From contig NZ_PQFZ01000020.1 of the NCBI RefSeq assembly GCF_002917105.1, positions 1 to 64,000 on the forward strand: 64,000 nucleotides of DNA, written 5' to 3'. Position 1 is the stretch's first letter, and each line of letters opens with the position of its first letter. This document shows positions 1 to 7,712 of this stretch, in pieces. Made by a program: the position numbers and the translations under genes. Source of the DNA: Allobosea psychrotolerans. Lineage in GTDB: Bacteria > Pseudomonadota > Alphaproteobacteria > Rhizobiales > Beijerinckiaceae. Below the pieces are notes generated by a model. It saw nothing but the letters and a program-made list of their open reading frames with translations. It was not told the origin of the DNA and did not search any database.

Positions 1-96
1 CTCTGTCGTCGTGGCGCTCCCATGGTGAACCTGGCCCATAGCGCCTCCTTCCACTCGCGCGAAAAGACTGCACCATCAAAGCCCGGGATCAAACAC

Positions 97-1188
97 CTAG
101 GACGATGGTCGATCGATAGCAGTTCCTTCAAAGCGGAGAGCGCCCAGGGGAATGTCGAGCTCGTAGACGACCCCTGTCGGCTTGTATTCCAACCGCATCT
201 CCCCCTGTAGCTGATGGGCAAGGCGGTTGAGCAGGCGCGTCCCAAAACTACGCCGTGTCGGCTCACGAACCGCCGGACCACCTCTCTCGGTCCAGGTCAG
301 TCCGAGTTTCTGTGCCGTGTCATCGATTGTCGCCGCGATGTCGATGTGCCCCGCCGTGTTGGACAATGCGCCGTATTTGACTGCATTCGTGCACAGCTCA
401 TTGATGGACATCGCAATGGGGAGGATTGCTTCGGGGTCTATGTCGATGTCCATGACCTGAACATGAAATCGTTGGCCCTTATGGCCCTCGAATGGCTTGA
501 CCGCGGGGCCAATGACGTCGGCCAATTTTGCACCGCTCGATTTTTCGTCAAGCAGCAGGTCATGCGCCCTGGCCAAAGCAGATAATCGGCTTTCGACCGC
601 CGTCCAGCCTTCTTCGAGGTCACGCGCGCTTCGCAAACTCTGCGACGTTATCGCCATCACGGTCGCCAAAGTGTTCTTCAGGCGATGGTGTACCTCCCCC
701 ATCAGCAAACGCTGCACTCGCCTGGGAGCCTCACGGTCGCGTATTGCGGCCACCACGAGCAGTCCGCCCGGCGTGGGGTGGGGACTTAAACTGATTTCGG
801 TCGGGAATTCGGTGCCGTCCTTGCGAAGCGCCCGCAAATCCATTCCCGCACTCATGATGCGGGGCTTCGGATCTTGCAAGAAACGGAGCAAATGACCTGC
901 GTGAAGATCTCTGTCCCGTTCCGGGATAAGGACGCTGATGCATTTGCCAACGAGTTCATGTGGCAGATAACCGAACACGGCCTCGATACGTCTGCTCGCG
1001 TAGATAATGTGGCCGGTCTGGTCAACGATGACGGCCGCGTCGGGCGATTCCTCCAAAAGCGAGTGGAATTGAGCTTCCCGATCCTGCCATGCCGCCTCGC
1101 CAAACCAACCAGCCCCATATCGCTCCAAGAGCCATGTCGTCGGATGCTCGGCCAGGTCGTGTTCGAGTGTGGTCTCTTTCTCCGCCAT
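97..1188 (-). CDS. PAS-domain HWE/HisKA_2 sensor histidine kinase
   Basis: This 363-residue protein has no membrane segment and is probably a cytoplasmic kinase. A PAS domain spans about residues 38-152. It is followed by a phosphoacceptor block with HHRLKNTLATV (His168 the likely site), typical of the HWE/HisKA_2 families. The ATPase part has the N-box SINELCTNAVKYGAL and a W-x-E motif in TWTERGG. The PAS domain has the His of the common H-x-G-H region but lacks the Arg that FixL uses to hold oxygen, so heme binding is not supported. The ATG at 1188 follows a weak purine stretch. There is no adjacent response regulator; OmpR-type regulators are not the usual partners of this family. A perfect FNR-type box lies 146 bp upstream. 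The kinase family is certain; the signal is unknown. Confidence 0.88.
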   Translation of the reverse strand: MAEKETTLEHDLAEHPTTWLLERYGAGWFGEAAWQDREAQFHSLLEESPDAAVIVDQTGHIIYASRRIEAVFGYLPHELVGKCISVLIPERDRDLHAGHLLRFLQDPKPRIMSAGMDLRALRKDGTEFPTEISLSPHPTPGGLLVVAAIRDREAPRRVQRLLMGEVHHRLKNTLATVMAITSQSLRSARDLEEGWTAVESRLSALARAHDLLLDEKSSGAKLADVIGPAVKPFEGHKGQRFHVQVMDIDIDPEAILPIAMSINELCTNAVKYGALSNTAGHIDIAATIDDTAQKLGLTWTERGGPAVREPTRRSFGTRLLNRLAHQLQGEMRLEYKPTGVVYELDIPLGALRFEGTAIDRPSS

Positions 1189-1334
1189 TGCCCCATTCCG
1201 AGTTCCGCCAACGCATTCAGGCGGCTTTGACAGAACCCCAGGCGGATCGCCGGAGATGCGATAAGCAATGCAGCTTCACGTGCTTGCGGTCCCTGGCGCC
1301 GCGCGATGCTATGGCGATGGCCCCGTATTTTGCC

Positions 1335-1348
1335 TTGATCCAAATCAA
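1335..1348. promoter_or_regulatory. FNR/FixK-type box
   Basis: The site is TTGATCCAAATCAA, a perfect palindrome matching the FNR consensus TTGAT-N4-ATCAA. It lies 146 bp before the HWE kinase start at 1188 and beside the IS3 relic. The long distance makes its target uncertain. Confidence 0.6.
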
Positions 1349-1600
1349 CGATGGGGCGGACGGCCCTGAAGGAGTTGAAGTTGGTCCAAGCTGACGTTGC
1401 TCCCGGCGTTCATCCGGCGCCCAGTTCGTTCCGGGCGGGAGTGGAGCCCGTCCAGGCGCCCATTGAGGGCCTGGGTAAACGCATCGTCGGTCGGCTTGCC
1501 CGGCGCGAAGTCATGCCGGCCGATGCAGGCCTCGCCCACCCATCCGAAATGCCCGCCGCTTATCTCGAAGGCCGCGATAAGGAGATAAGGCGCCTTTGAT
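1345..1600 (-). pseudogene. IS3-family transposase (OrfB) relic
   Basis: The minus strand at 1450-1509 encodes FAPGKPTDDAFTQALNGRLD, which resembles the conserved GKPTDNAFIEAFNGR region near the catalytic end of IS3-family integrase-type transposases. Further on, in another frame at about 1355-1395, WTNFNSFRAVRP resembles the closing W-x-x-x-x-N-x-x-R-P-H motif. At least one frameshift separates the two blocks and no start or terminal repeat is visible, so this is a short decayed fragment. The assignment rests on motif memory, not a database search. Confidence 0.5.
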
Positions 1601-1768
1601 CGGGAGGGAGGCGCGGACCGAGAGCCTTCGCATCGGTCCGCATATCGAAGGCCGCATCGGCAGGCCACATGGTGCCGACATGGCGTTGAGAGCGGCACTA
1701 GACGGAGGCGGGATCGCGGCCAGCTTTGAAGCACACTTGGCAGAGCCTTGTCGGATCGGGACGGCTGG

Positions 1769-2095
1769 TCAGCCTGGTTGAGGACTGGTGTCGGCAGGCT
1801 TGTCCTCTGCCATCCCAGCCCCAGGCCGAGGCCGCCCGCCCTGGCTGCGCTGGTCCGTGACGGGCTCGGCCGTGTCGTGCAGATGAACGATCTGCGCCGC
1901 TAGCGGAGCCATCTGATTGACAGTCAGCCGGCCGGCGCGAGCCAGCCTTACGAAGAGCCGGTCGTCGATCCCATCGTCGGCATGCCAACCCCAGCTGCCT
2001 GACAACCCGGCCCAGCCGGCAAACGTGGTAGCCAACAGAAGCTGCACCAAACTACTGGACACAACCTGGACAGCTTCGGCGGAGTGAGTAGCCAC
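1769..2095 (-). pseudogene. possible relic of an APH/AAA kinase gene
   Basis: An open frame of 108 codons starts with GTG at 2095. Its residues 41-82, including DDRLFVRLARAGRLTVNQ followed by LAAQIVHLHDTAEPV, resemble the phosphotransferase part of the intact protein at 50400-52118 (FDRLAREELLSMTHLESL then RRIAEFHQNAE). Sequence on either side does not fit the family and the frame is far too short for the usual 500-plus residues. I read it as a decayed copy. It could also be an unrelated hypothetical protein. Confidence 0.4.
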
Positions 2096-2140
2096 GCGTT
2101 GGAATGAATGGTCGTCGTTATCATCCGGATGGCGTCGAAC

Positions 2141-2470
2141 TTATCGCGCCTGGCGTCTGATGTAAGCGACGAGATCTGCAATCTCGGAACGCGTGAGCCC
2201 CAGGTTCGGCATGCGCGAACGATGAGGGTTCGCCAAGAAGTCTGCGAGCTTCGCTTCGCTGAAACGTTCAGACCTACCTATTTGGGAAAAGGTAGGGACA
2301 GCGTCGGAGGCTCGCCGCTGCACAGGCGAAGCAACATGGCATTCGGCGCACCAGCGCTCGGCAATCCGGCGTCCCTTGGCGCTATCCGCGGCAGTGCCCC
2401 CACCTGCGGATGCCACTAGCAGTGCCGCAGCAACTCCCAAACTTGAACGACGTCGATACCCGATCTGCAT
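2141..2470 (-). CDS. small class I cytochrome c
   Basis: The 109-residue protein begins with a twin-basic region and hydrophobic stretch (about residues 5-27, ending near TAADSAKG), a likely Sec signal peptide. It then has a single heme-attachment motif CAECH at about residues 41-45. The probable distal heme ligand is the Met in SRMPNLGL, and a C-terminal helix LVAYIRRQ closes the fold. It would be a periplasmic electron carrier of about 80 mature residues. The ATG at 2470 has a good Shine-Dalgarno sequence, AAGGAG, 8 bases upstream. No oxidase or dehydrogenase partner lies next to it, so its redox partner is unknown. No FNR-type box is seen upstream. Confidence 0.9.
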   Translation of the reverse strand: MQIGYRRRSSLGVAAALLVASAGGGTAADSAKGRRIAERWCAECHVASPVQRRASDAVPTFSQIGRSERFSEAKLADFLANPHRSRMPNLGLTRSEIADLVAYIRRQAR

Positions 2471-2583
2471 GCCTCGAACTCCTTAAAATTCTATCCCGCG
2501 GCTCATAGACAACTGCAATCAGTGCGCCAGCGCAGGCTCAGTATAAATTGAAACAGGCATTGGCGGCGTTGGTCCCAGTCATT

Positions 2584-2600
2584 GCATCACCTTGTGATGC
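2584..2600. terminator. perfect 7-bp inverted repeat GCATCAC-CTT-GTGATGC
   Basis: The repeat has a three-base spacer and lies about 95 bp beyond the stop of the minus-strand GAF gene, between it and the cytochrome c gene. It could end GAF transcription or be an operator. No U-run follows, so the terminator call is weak. Confidence 0.3.
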
Positions 2601-2693
2601 CTGTGAGTGAACGACAACGCCAGTACGCATCCTGCAGACTCGCATGCGGGCGCGCCGAATCCCGACCCGGGCTCTTTCGTCCCGGTCAATCCA

Positions 2694-3308
2694 CTACCTG
2701 GTCCGTTCGAGTATCGCGCCCAAGTACTCGGCATGGTCGCCGTTACGGCGCCTCTGAGCCGGAGCAAGCGATCGAGGTGCGCAATATTGCGTCGAAAAGA
2801 CCCCGATGAACTTGCCATGGCGGTCAAATATCGGCGTTGTATGAATGGCGCGGATACCGGCAGGCCGGGTCCATGACAGCAAAGCCTCCAACCCGAGCTC
2901 CTTCTCGACGTCCTCGATGATGACCTCGGCCCGGGAGATCATCGCAGCTTCACAGGTCGTTCCGACGCCATCTCGAATGAGAGCGAACTGCTCGGCCAAA
3001 GCCGTGTCGAAATTTCGGTGGGCGATCAGGTGAAGCCCCTGCGTGTCGTCATTCCAGAGTTGCACGCTTCCGAAATCGGCCTTGCTCCTCTCGATAATGG
3101 CGTCCAGGGCAGCCTCGACTGCCGCTCCGACTTCGAACGGTACCGCGCCCTTCGGGCATGTCCACAGCCAGATGCTTTCAAGCCGCGAAAGCTCATGCTG
3201 TGCCTCGGCAAGCATTTTGATCAGCAGATCCTGGCTGACGGGATCCTGCTCATTCTTCAATAATTCATGGAAATGCTTGATATTTTCCCTGAGTATGAAT
3301 CGCCGCAT
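2694..3308 (-). CDS. GAF-domain protein with N-terminal helical segment
   Basis: The 204-residue protein has an N-terminal helical region (residues 1-45, with NIKHFHELLKNEQD and LAEAQHELSRLE) followed by a GAF domain (about 60-200). The GAF part is recognised from LDAIIERSKADFGSVQLW, LHLIAHRNF, and the ending IHTTPIFDRHGKFIGVFST. Such domains bind small ligands, chromophores or cofactors; there is no output domain, so it may act by binding a partner kinase. The ATG at 3308 follows GGGGGAG at proper spacing. The first 40 residues align without gaps to the small protein at 13449-13703, a link discussed in the findings. Cytoplasmic; ligand unknown. Confidence 0.82.
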   Translation of the reverse strand: MRRFILRENIKHFHELLKNEQDPVSQDLLIKMLAEAQHELSRLESIWLWTCPKGAVPFEVGAAVEAALDAIIERSKADFGSVQLWNDDTQGLHLIAHRNFDTALAEQFALIRDGVGTTCEAAMISRAEVIIEDVEKELGLEALLSWTRPAGIRAIHTTPIFDRHGKFIGVFSTQYCAPRSLAPAQRRRNGDHAEYLGAILERTR

Positions 3309-3807
3309 GACACCGCTCCCCCACCGCTCGGATGGCAGGCTGGCCCAGGCTTGATGACGTTGGCTTCTGTCGTGCTGGGTACCCGACGCCGGCCGGCAGC
3401 GATCGATAGTGTTAGAAGTATCCGCTCATAACCCGATCCAATGCCGGTCACCAACGCTGAGTTGAAGTATCGCCCTCCGCTGCGCGCAGGGCGATCTTTC
3501 GGTACCCCGAAGGGATGCGTGGTCTTCCAGCCGCCGAGCGAGCTACGATCACTTCCCTATCGGTGCGCCCTTCCCGCGGCCGAGACGAGGCCGCGGCCCA
3601 GGGATCGCGGATCGGCAATTGTGCCTGGATGGTCGCGCTGTGCCGCAAGCTGCCGCGGGAGGCGGGCCGAGATGGAGGCTGGCGAAACCCATTCGCTCAA
3701 ACCCAGTTGCGCAAAATCAAAGTCACGGCCCCGGCATGACGCTTCGATGCGGCGCTGCACCCATACCGATCCAGTCTTTGGACATTATCCGTCATGTGAG
3801 ATTTGCT
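3309..3807. other. gene-poor interval
   Basis: I see no convincing gene in these 499 bases; the short open frames on both strands have no protein-like motifs. The sequence TTGCGCAAAATCAA at 3707-3720, 87 bp before the small gene at 3808, is only a weak half match to an FNR-type box. Confidence 0.4.
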
Positions 3808-4014
3808 ATGACCACAAAGCTCGATTGCCAATCTGAATATGATCAGTGCAACACCCTGCTTTTGAGCGCGTTTTTCTCGCTAACGGGTCAATCCGCTTTT
3901 GATGATCGCCTGCGAAAAGCCATTGAGGATGTGTTGATCGAGCTGATCAAGGCGCAGGACCCTCCCACGCCGTCGAATGTCATCCCATTCTGCCGTCGTC
4001 GCCGCGCCGTATAG
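3808..4014 (+). CDS. small hypothetical protein (68 aa)
   Basis: An ATG at 3808 opens a 68-codon frame encoding an acidic middle (FDDRLRKAIEDVLIELIKAQ) predicted to be helical and an arginine-rich end (CRRRRAV). I do not recognise the family. The ORF extends upstream without a stop, but the upstream residues look non-coding (Pro/Gly/Arg rich), so the internal ATG is preferred. No strong ribosome binding site is visible (GTGAGATTTGCT). The protein-like composition of the helical part is the main support. It could be a true small cytoplasmic protein or a chance frame. Confidence 0.45.
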   Translation: MTTKLDCQSEYDQCNTLLLSAFFSLTGQSAFDDRLRKAIEDVLIELIKAQDPPTPSNVIPFCRRRRAV

Positions 4015-4656
4015 ATGAGGATGACGCGATGTCGGTGCCGGGATCGAGCCTGGGGAGACGGACCGCATCGCTGCGGATCTCAGGTCGATAGCGGGTTGAT
4101 GCTCATCGAAATTGGGTTCAGATCGACTGGCGGGAGAAGTTCCGCGCCCACGACCCGGTATTCGCCGCCATCATCTCCTGCCTCCCCTGGCGCTCAGGTT
4201 GAAAGCGGTCATCGCCGCCCTGATCCTGGCCAAGGTTGCGGCGGTGTCGCGATCGCTCTTCGGCATTACGTTTCAACACCGTCCCTGGTGAGCCTCATGG
4301 CCGAGCTGCACCGCGACGCGGCTGCAGGTCGCGGTTCCGCTTGGGTCAGCGGCGCCCGGCATGAAGCTGGCCGAGGTCGCAAGAAAAACCCTCGGTTTCG
4401 GGGCTGGGCGATCGCAGTCGCATGCCACTCATCCGCGCGTCCCGCACGCAATCCCGATCGGCTCCGCCTGCTTCAGTCGCGGATCCAATGGCGCGCATCT
4501 GAAGCAGGCATCGCCATCCTTGATTTGCGTCAAAGCTGATCGCCGCGGGTGCGGTTCAAATGATGGCGCCGCATCTGCGGCAACTCGATTTGTTCGACGT
4601 CAACCCAATTGGATCTTGCCCCATTAGGGGCGTCCGGCACGGAAGGGAGAACGATC
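4015..4656. other. gene-poor interval upstream of hsp20
   Basis: No intact gene is supported. Short protein-like stretches occur in different plus-strand frames, for example LRLKAVIAALILAKVAAVSR near 4195-4255 and MKLAEVARKTLGFGAGRS from 4361, which suggests a decayed gene I cannot name. The last part holds the FNR-type box at 4520-4533 and the hsp20 promoter. Confidence 0.35.
4520..4533. promoter_or_regulatory. FNR/FixK-type box
   Basis: TTGATTTGCGTCAA matches TTGA-N6-TCAA. It lies 123 bp before the ATG of the Hsp20 gene at 4657 and is the only such site in the interval. Confidence 0.6.
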
Positions 4657-5202
4657 ATGGCCGAAGCTGCAACGAAGCTACCCGTCAAAACCGAAGACAA
4701 GAAAGTCATGGAAAATGCCGGCGCGGTTCAGGCATGGCGCCCGTTCGAGAGCCTGCGCCATGAAGTCGATCGATTGTTCGAGAGTTTCGGTCGCGATTTG
4801 TGGCGGTCTCCATTTGGCCGTTCCCTTTTCGACATCGAGCCGTTTGGGCGCCGCGAACTGAAATTGGCGTCCGCACCGGCCGTGGACATCGTCGAGAAGG
4901 ACAACGCCTACGAGGTCACCGCCGAATTGCCGGGAATGGATGAGAAGAACATCGAGGTGAAGCTCGACAACGGCGGGCTGACCATCAGGGGCGAAAAGCA
5001 GGAGGAGAAGGAGGAAAAGCGGAAAGGCTACCATCTCCACGAACGCAGCTTCGGCTCATTCGAACGCTTCTTTGCCGTTCCGGAGGGCGTCGACGCCGAC
5101 AAGATCGAGGCAAGCTTCAGGAAGGGTCTGTTGACCGTAACACTCCCGAAGAAGCCGGAAGCGCAGAAGCCCGCCAAGAAGATCGACGTCAAGGCAGCGT
5201 AA
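4657..5202 (+). CDS. Hsp20 / alpha-crystallin small heat-shock protein
   Basis: The 181-residue protein is an ATP-independent holdase that keeps unfolding proteins soluble in the cytoplasm. The alpha-crystallin domain covers about residues 70-170, with YEVTAELPGMDEKNIEVKLD, the strand GLTIRGEKQEEKEEKRKG, and the closing motif FRKGLLTVTLPK before a lysine-rich tail. ATG 4657 is chosen because AAGGGAG lies 9 bases upstream and because the second Hsp20 in this window (47049-47588) begins with the same ten residues, MAEAATKLPV. A stem-loop follows the stop, and htrA begins 84 bp downstream, so the two may be partly co-transcribed as a protein quality-control unit. Confidence 0.95.
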   Translation: MAEAATKLPVKTEDKKVMENAGAVQAWRPFESLRHEVDRLFESFGRDLWRSPFGRSLFDIEPFGRRELKLASAPAVDIVEKDNAYEVTAELPGMDEKNIEVKLDNGGLTIRGEKQEEKEEKRKGYHLHERSFGSFERFFAVPEGVDADKIEASFRKGLLTVTLPKKPEAQKPAKKIDVKAA

Positions 5203-5222
5203 GGTCTGCGGATTGTCAGAAC

Positions 5223-5254
5223 AGCTTCCGGGTCGCGACAAGCCCCCGGAAGCT
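5223..5254 (+). terminator. stem-loop between hsp20 and htrA
   Basis: AGCTTCCGGG pairs perfectly with CCCGGAAGCT across a 12-base loop, 20 bp after the hsp20 stop. No U-run follows; a second palindrome, CTGAAGCTTCAG, overlaps its right edge at 5253-5264. It may be an attenuator rather than a full terminator. Confidence 0.5.
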
Positions 5255-5286
5255 GAAGCTTCAGTTTACGGACTTGGAGCAGCGCC

Positions 5287-6651
5287 ATGCGGTTACTGAT
5301 CGTCATACTCGCCGCGATGCTTGCCTCGACGCTGGCCGGCTCTGCGCAAGAGCCCCTCGGTCTTCCGCTTGCCGGAAGCCAGGGCGCCGCATTTCCAACC
5401 CTTGCGCCGTTGGTGAAGAAGGTTACGCCCAGCGTCGTCAATATTGCCGTCAAAGGACGCATGGCCCAGGAGCAGAACCCGCTTCTCAACGATCCATTCT
5501 TTCAAAAATTCTTCAATGTTCCCGACACCCCCGCGGCGCGGGAAATCAGCGCGGCTGGATCGGGAGTCGTCGTCGACGCACGCCAGGGCCTCATCGTCAC
5601 GAACAATCATGTCGTGGAGCATGCCGACGAAATCTCGGTGACGCTCACGGACGGCCGGCGTTTCCAGGCCAAGCGTATCGGAACCGATCCGGACACCGAT
5701 GTCGCGATCATCAAGGTGCCCGCCGAGGACCTGGTTGCGATAGCGCTGGGCGACTCCGACAAGCTCGAGGTCGGAGATTATGTCGTCGCCATCGGCAATC
5801 CCTTTGGCATCGGCCAGACTGTCACGCAGGGCATTGTCAGCGCGCTGCGTCGCACCGGCCTCGGCATCAAGGGCTATGAGGATTTTATCCAGACCGACGC
5901 GCCCATCAATCCAGGCAACTCGGGGGGTGCTTTGGTCAGCCTGCGCGGCGAGCTTGTGGGTATCAACACCGCGATCGTCGGTCCGGCTGGAGGCAATGTC
6001 GGCATCGGCTTCGCCATTCCGGCGAATATGGTCCGCGACGTGATGGATCAGTTGGTCAAGTACGGCTCGGTGCGGCGCGGTCGGCTTGGGGTAGTCGTCC
6101 AGGATCTGACCCATGACCTCGCCGGCGCGATGGGGCTTGCCACCAATCAATCGGGTGCGGTGATCGCCAATGTCGAGGCCGGATCGGCAGCCGAGCGGGC
6201 CGGCCTCAAGGTGGGCGACGTGATTACGGCGATCGACAAGGCTCCCGTGCGCAGTGCATCGGATCTGCGCAACAAGATTGGGTTATTGCGCATCGGCGAC
6301 GTGGCGGATCTGGTCCTGCTGCGCGGCGGAAAATCGATGGTTGTCCGTGCTTCCGTGGCGGCGCCGGTTCAGAAACTTATCGAGGGCGGCCAGATCAATC
6401 CGCTTCTGGAGGGCGCCAGCTTTGGTCCGGTCACGGCGGACAAGTCGACGAACGGCGTCCAGGTCATTTCCGTGCAGACCGGCAGCAAGGCCGCCCGTGC
6501 CGGTTTGCGCAAGGGCGATATCATCACGTCGGTGAATCAGGAAGAGATAACCGGGCCCGATGAATTCGCGGCGTCCGCCAAGGCCAGCGCAAAGCGGTTA
6601 TTGCTCACGCTGCTCCGCGACGGCCACGCGCTCTTCCTCGTCGTGCAGTAA
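5287..6651 (+). CDS. HtrA/DegP-type periplasmic serine protease
   Basis: The 454-residue protein degrades or refolds damaged envelope proteins. Residues 1-20 form a signal peptide ending at SAQE. The trypsin-like domain carries the triad: His in IVTNNHVVEHAD, Asp in DPDTDVAIIKV, and Ser in NPGNSGGALVS. Two PDZ domains follow (about residues 260-350 and 370-454), recognised from GSAAERAGLKVGDVI and GSKAARAGLRKGDII. Length and layout match Do-like proteases. GGAG lies 8 bases before the ATG. It follows an Hsp20 gene by 84 bp, which suggests joint action in protein quality control, with Hsp20 in the cytoplasm and HtrA in the periplasm. Confidence 0.95.
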   Translation: MRLLIVILAAMLASTLAGSAQEPLGLPLAGSQGAAFPTLAPLVKKVTPSVVNIAVKGRMAQEQNPLLNDPFFQKFFNVPDTPAAREISAAGSGVVVDARQGLIVTNNHVVEHADEISVTLTDGRRFQAKRIGTDPDTDVAIIKVPAEDLVAIALGDSDKLEVGDYVVAIGNPFGIGQTVTQGIVSALRRTGLGIKGYEDFIQTDAPINPGNSGGALVSLRGELVGINTAIVGPAGGNVGIGFAIPANMVRDVMDQLVKYGSVRRGRLGVVVQDLTHDLAGAMGLATNQSGAVIANVEAGSAAERAGLKVGDVITAIDKAPVRSASDLRNKIGLLRIGDVADLVLLRGGKSMVVRASVAAPVQKLIEGGQINPLLEGASFGPVTADKSTNGVQVISVQTGSKAARAGLRKGDIITSVNQEEITGPDEFAASAKASAKRLLLTLLRDGHALFLVVQ

Positions 6652-6695
6652 CGGCCTCTGCCGAGCTGCCTTGGTCGTCGGCCTGCTTGACTTGC

Positions 6696-7538
6696 TCAAT
6701 GGGCCATCAATAGGGGCAGCGAACATTGCTCCAGCATTGACCTTGTCACGCCGCCAAGGAGCCATTCCCGAACGCGCGAATGTCTATAGGCTCCGCTGAC
6801 GATCAGCGACGCCTCAAAACCAGCGGCCTCGCGCTGGATGGCCGCAGCGACTGTCTCCTTCGAAGCGAGCGTCGTGTTGGAAACGCTGACGTTCACGCCA
6901 TGCCGCGCAAGGTGCGGAGCGAGATCGGCTCCGGGCACGGAGTTCGGCAGGTCCTTTTCGCCGAGAACGGACACGATCTCGACCGCCTCCGCGAATTTGA
7001 GAAAGGGCATCGCTCCCAAGACAGCACGCGAGGCGCTGGCGCTCCCATCCCAGGCGATGATCACATGCCGGCATGCAAACTCGGTCCGGCCGGGCGGGAT
7101 GACCATGACCGGCCGGCCGCTATCGAACAGACAGGTTTCGATCAGATCCCAATCGATCTCCGCCTTGGACGATTCAGCGTTGAGAACGGAAATGTCATGG
7201 ACACGCGCATTGGCGAGGAAGCGGTCGATCAGTTCACTGAAGTGGAGCTGAGGGCTTTCAACTCCACAGACTACGCCGGCAAAGTCAGCCTCCGCCTTTG
7301 CGCGCTCGGCGAATGCCTCGGCCAAAACGGCAATGCGCCGGTTTTCAGTCGAGATGATTGCCTGGGAGAAGTCGTCGAGCATGGAATAGGGCACGTAAAA
7401 GCGGGCGGCAGCCGCCTGCACCGTCAGATGCGCATTCGCCTGCCGGGCCAGGGACAAGCCGTACTCGAAGGCTGAAGTCTCCTTACCGCGCCCCTCCTCC
7501 GCGATCGTGACGAGCACGTTCTTGATGCCTTCGATCAT
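6696..7538 (-). CDS. universal stress protein, tandem UspA domains
   Basis: The 280-residue protein has two UspA-type domains (about 1-145 and 150-280). The second ends with ASLIVSGAYRHSRVREWLLG and a following TRSMLEQCSLPLLMAH, close to the ATP-binding G-x-x-G-H-x-x-x-x-x-x-x-G-S/T region of the family; here the usual Gly before His is replaced by Arg (AYRHSR). Such proteins support survival under energy limitation and low oxygen. ATG 7538 follows GGGAG. The FNR-type box 52 bp upstream also faces the divergent P-type ATPase. A decayed relative lies at 52085-52308. Confidence 0.92.
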   Translation of the reverse strand: MIEGIKNVLVTIAEEGRGKETSAFEYGLSLARQANAHLTVQAAAARFYVPYSMLDDFSQAIISTENRRIAVLAEAFAERAKAEADFAGVVCGVESPQLHFSELIDRFLANARVHDISVLNAESSKAEIDWDLIETCLFDSGRPVMVIPPGRTEFACRHVIIAWDGSASASRAVLGAMPFLKFAEAVEIVSVLGEKDLPNSVPGADLAPHLARHGVNVSVSNTTLASKETVAAAIQREAAGFEASLIVSGAYRHSRVREWLLGGVTRSMLEQCSLPLLMAH

Positions 7539-7590
7539 GACCGACTCCCGTGATGATTACAGACCATCGCCAGGCAGATGCAGGCCGTCC

Positions 7591-7604
7591 TTGAGCGAGA
7601 TCAA
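7591..7604. promoter_or_regulatory. FNR/FixK-type box between usp and P-type ATPase
   Basis: TTGAGCGAGATCAA lies 52 bp before the usp start at 7538 and 108 bp before the ATPase start at 7713. The usp distance fits the common 50-60 bp spacing seen at other boxes here. The identical 14-mer recurs at 33032. Confidence 0.68.
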
Positions 7605-7712
7605 ACAATTCGAAGGCTATTTCCGGCTTGTTTCAACACGTTGGTCTCTCCGTTGCCGGCTGCGACCAGCCCTGCGGAGAACCGCCTCGAACCTTGAAAA
7701 GGGCTGGCTGTC

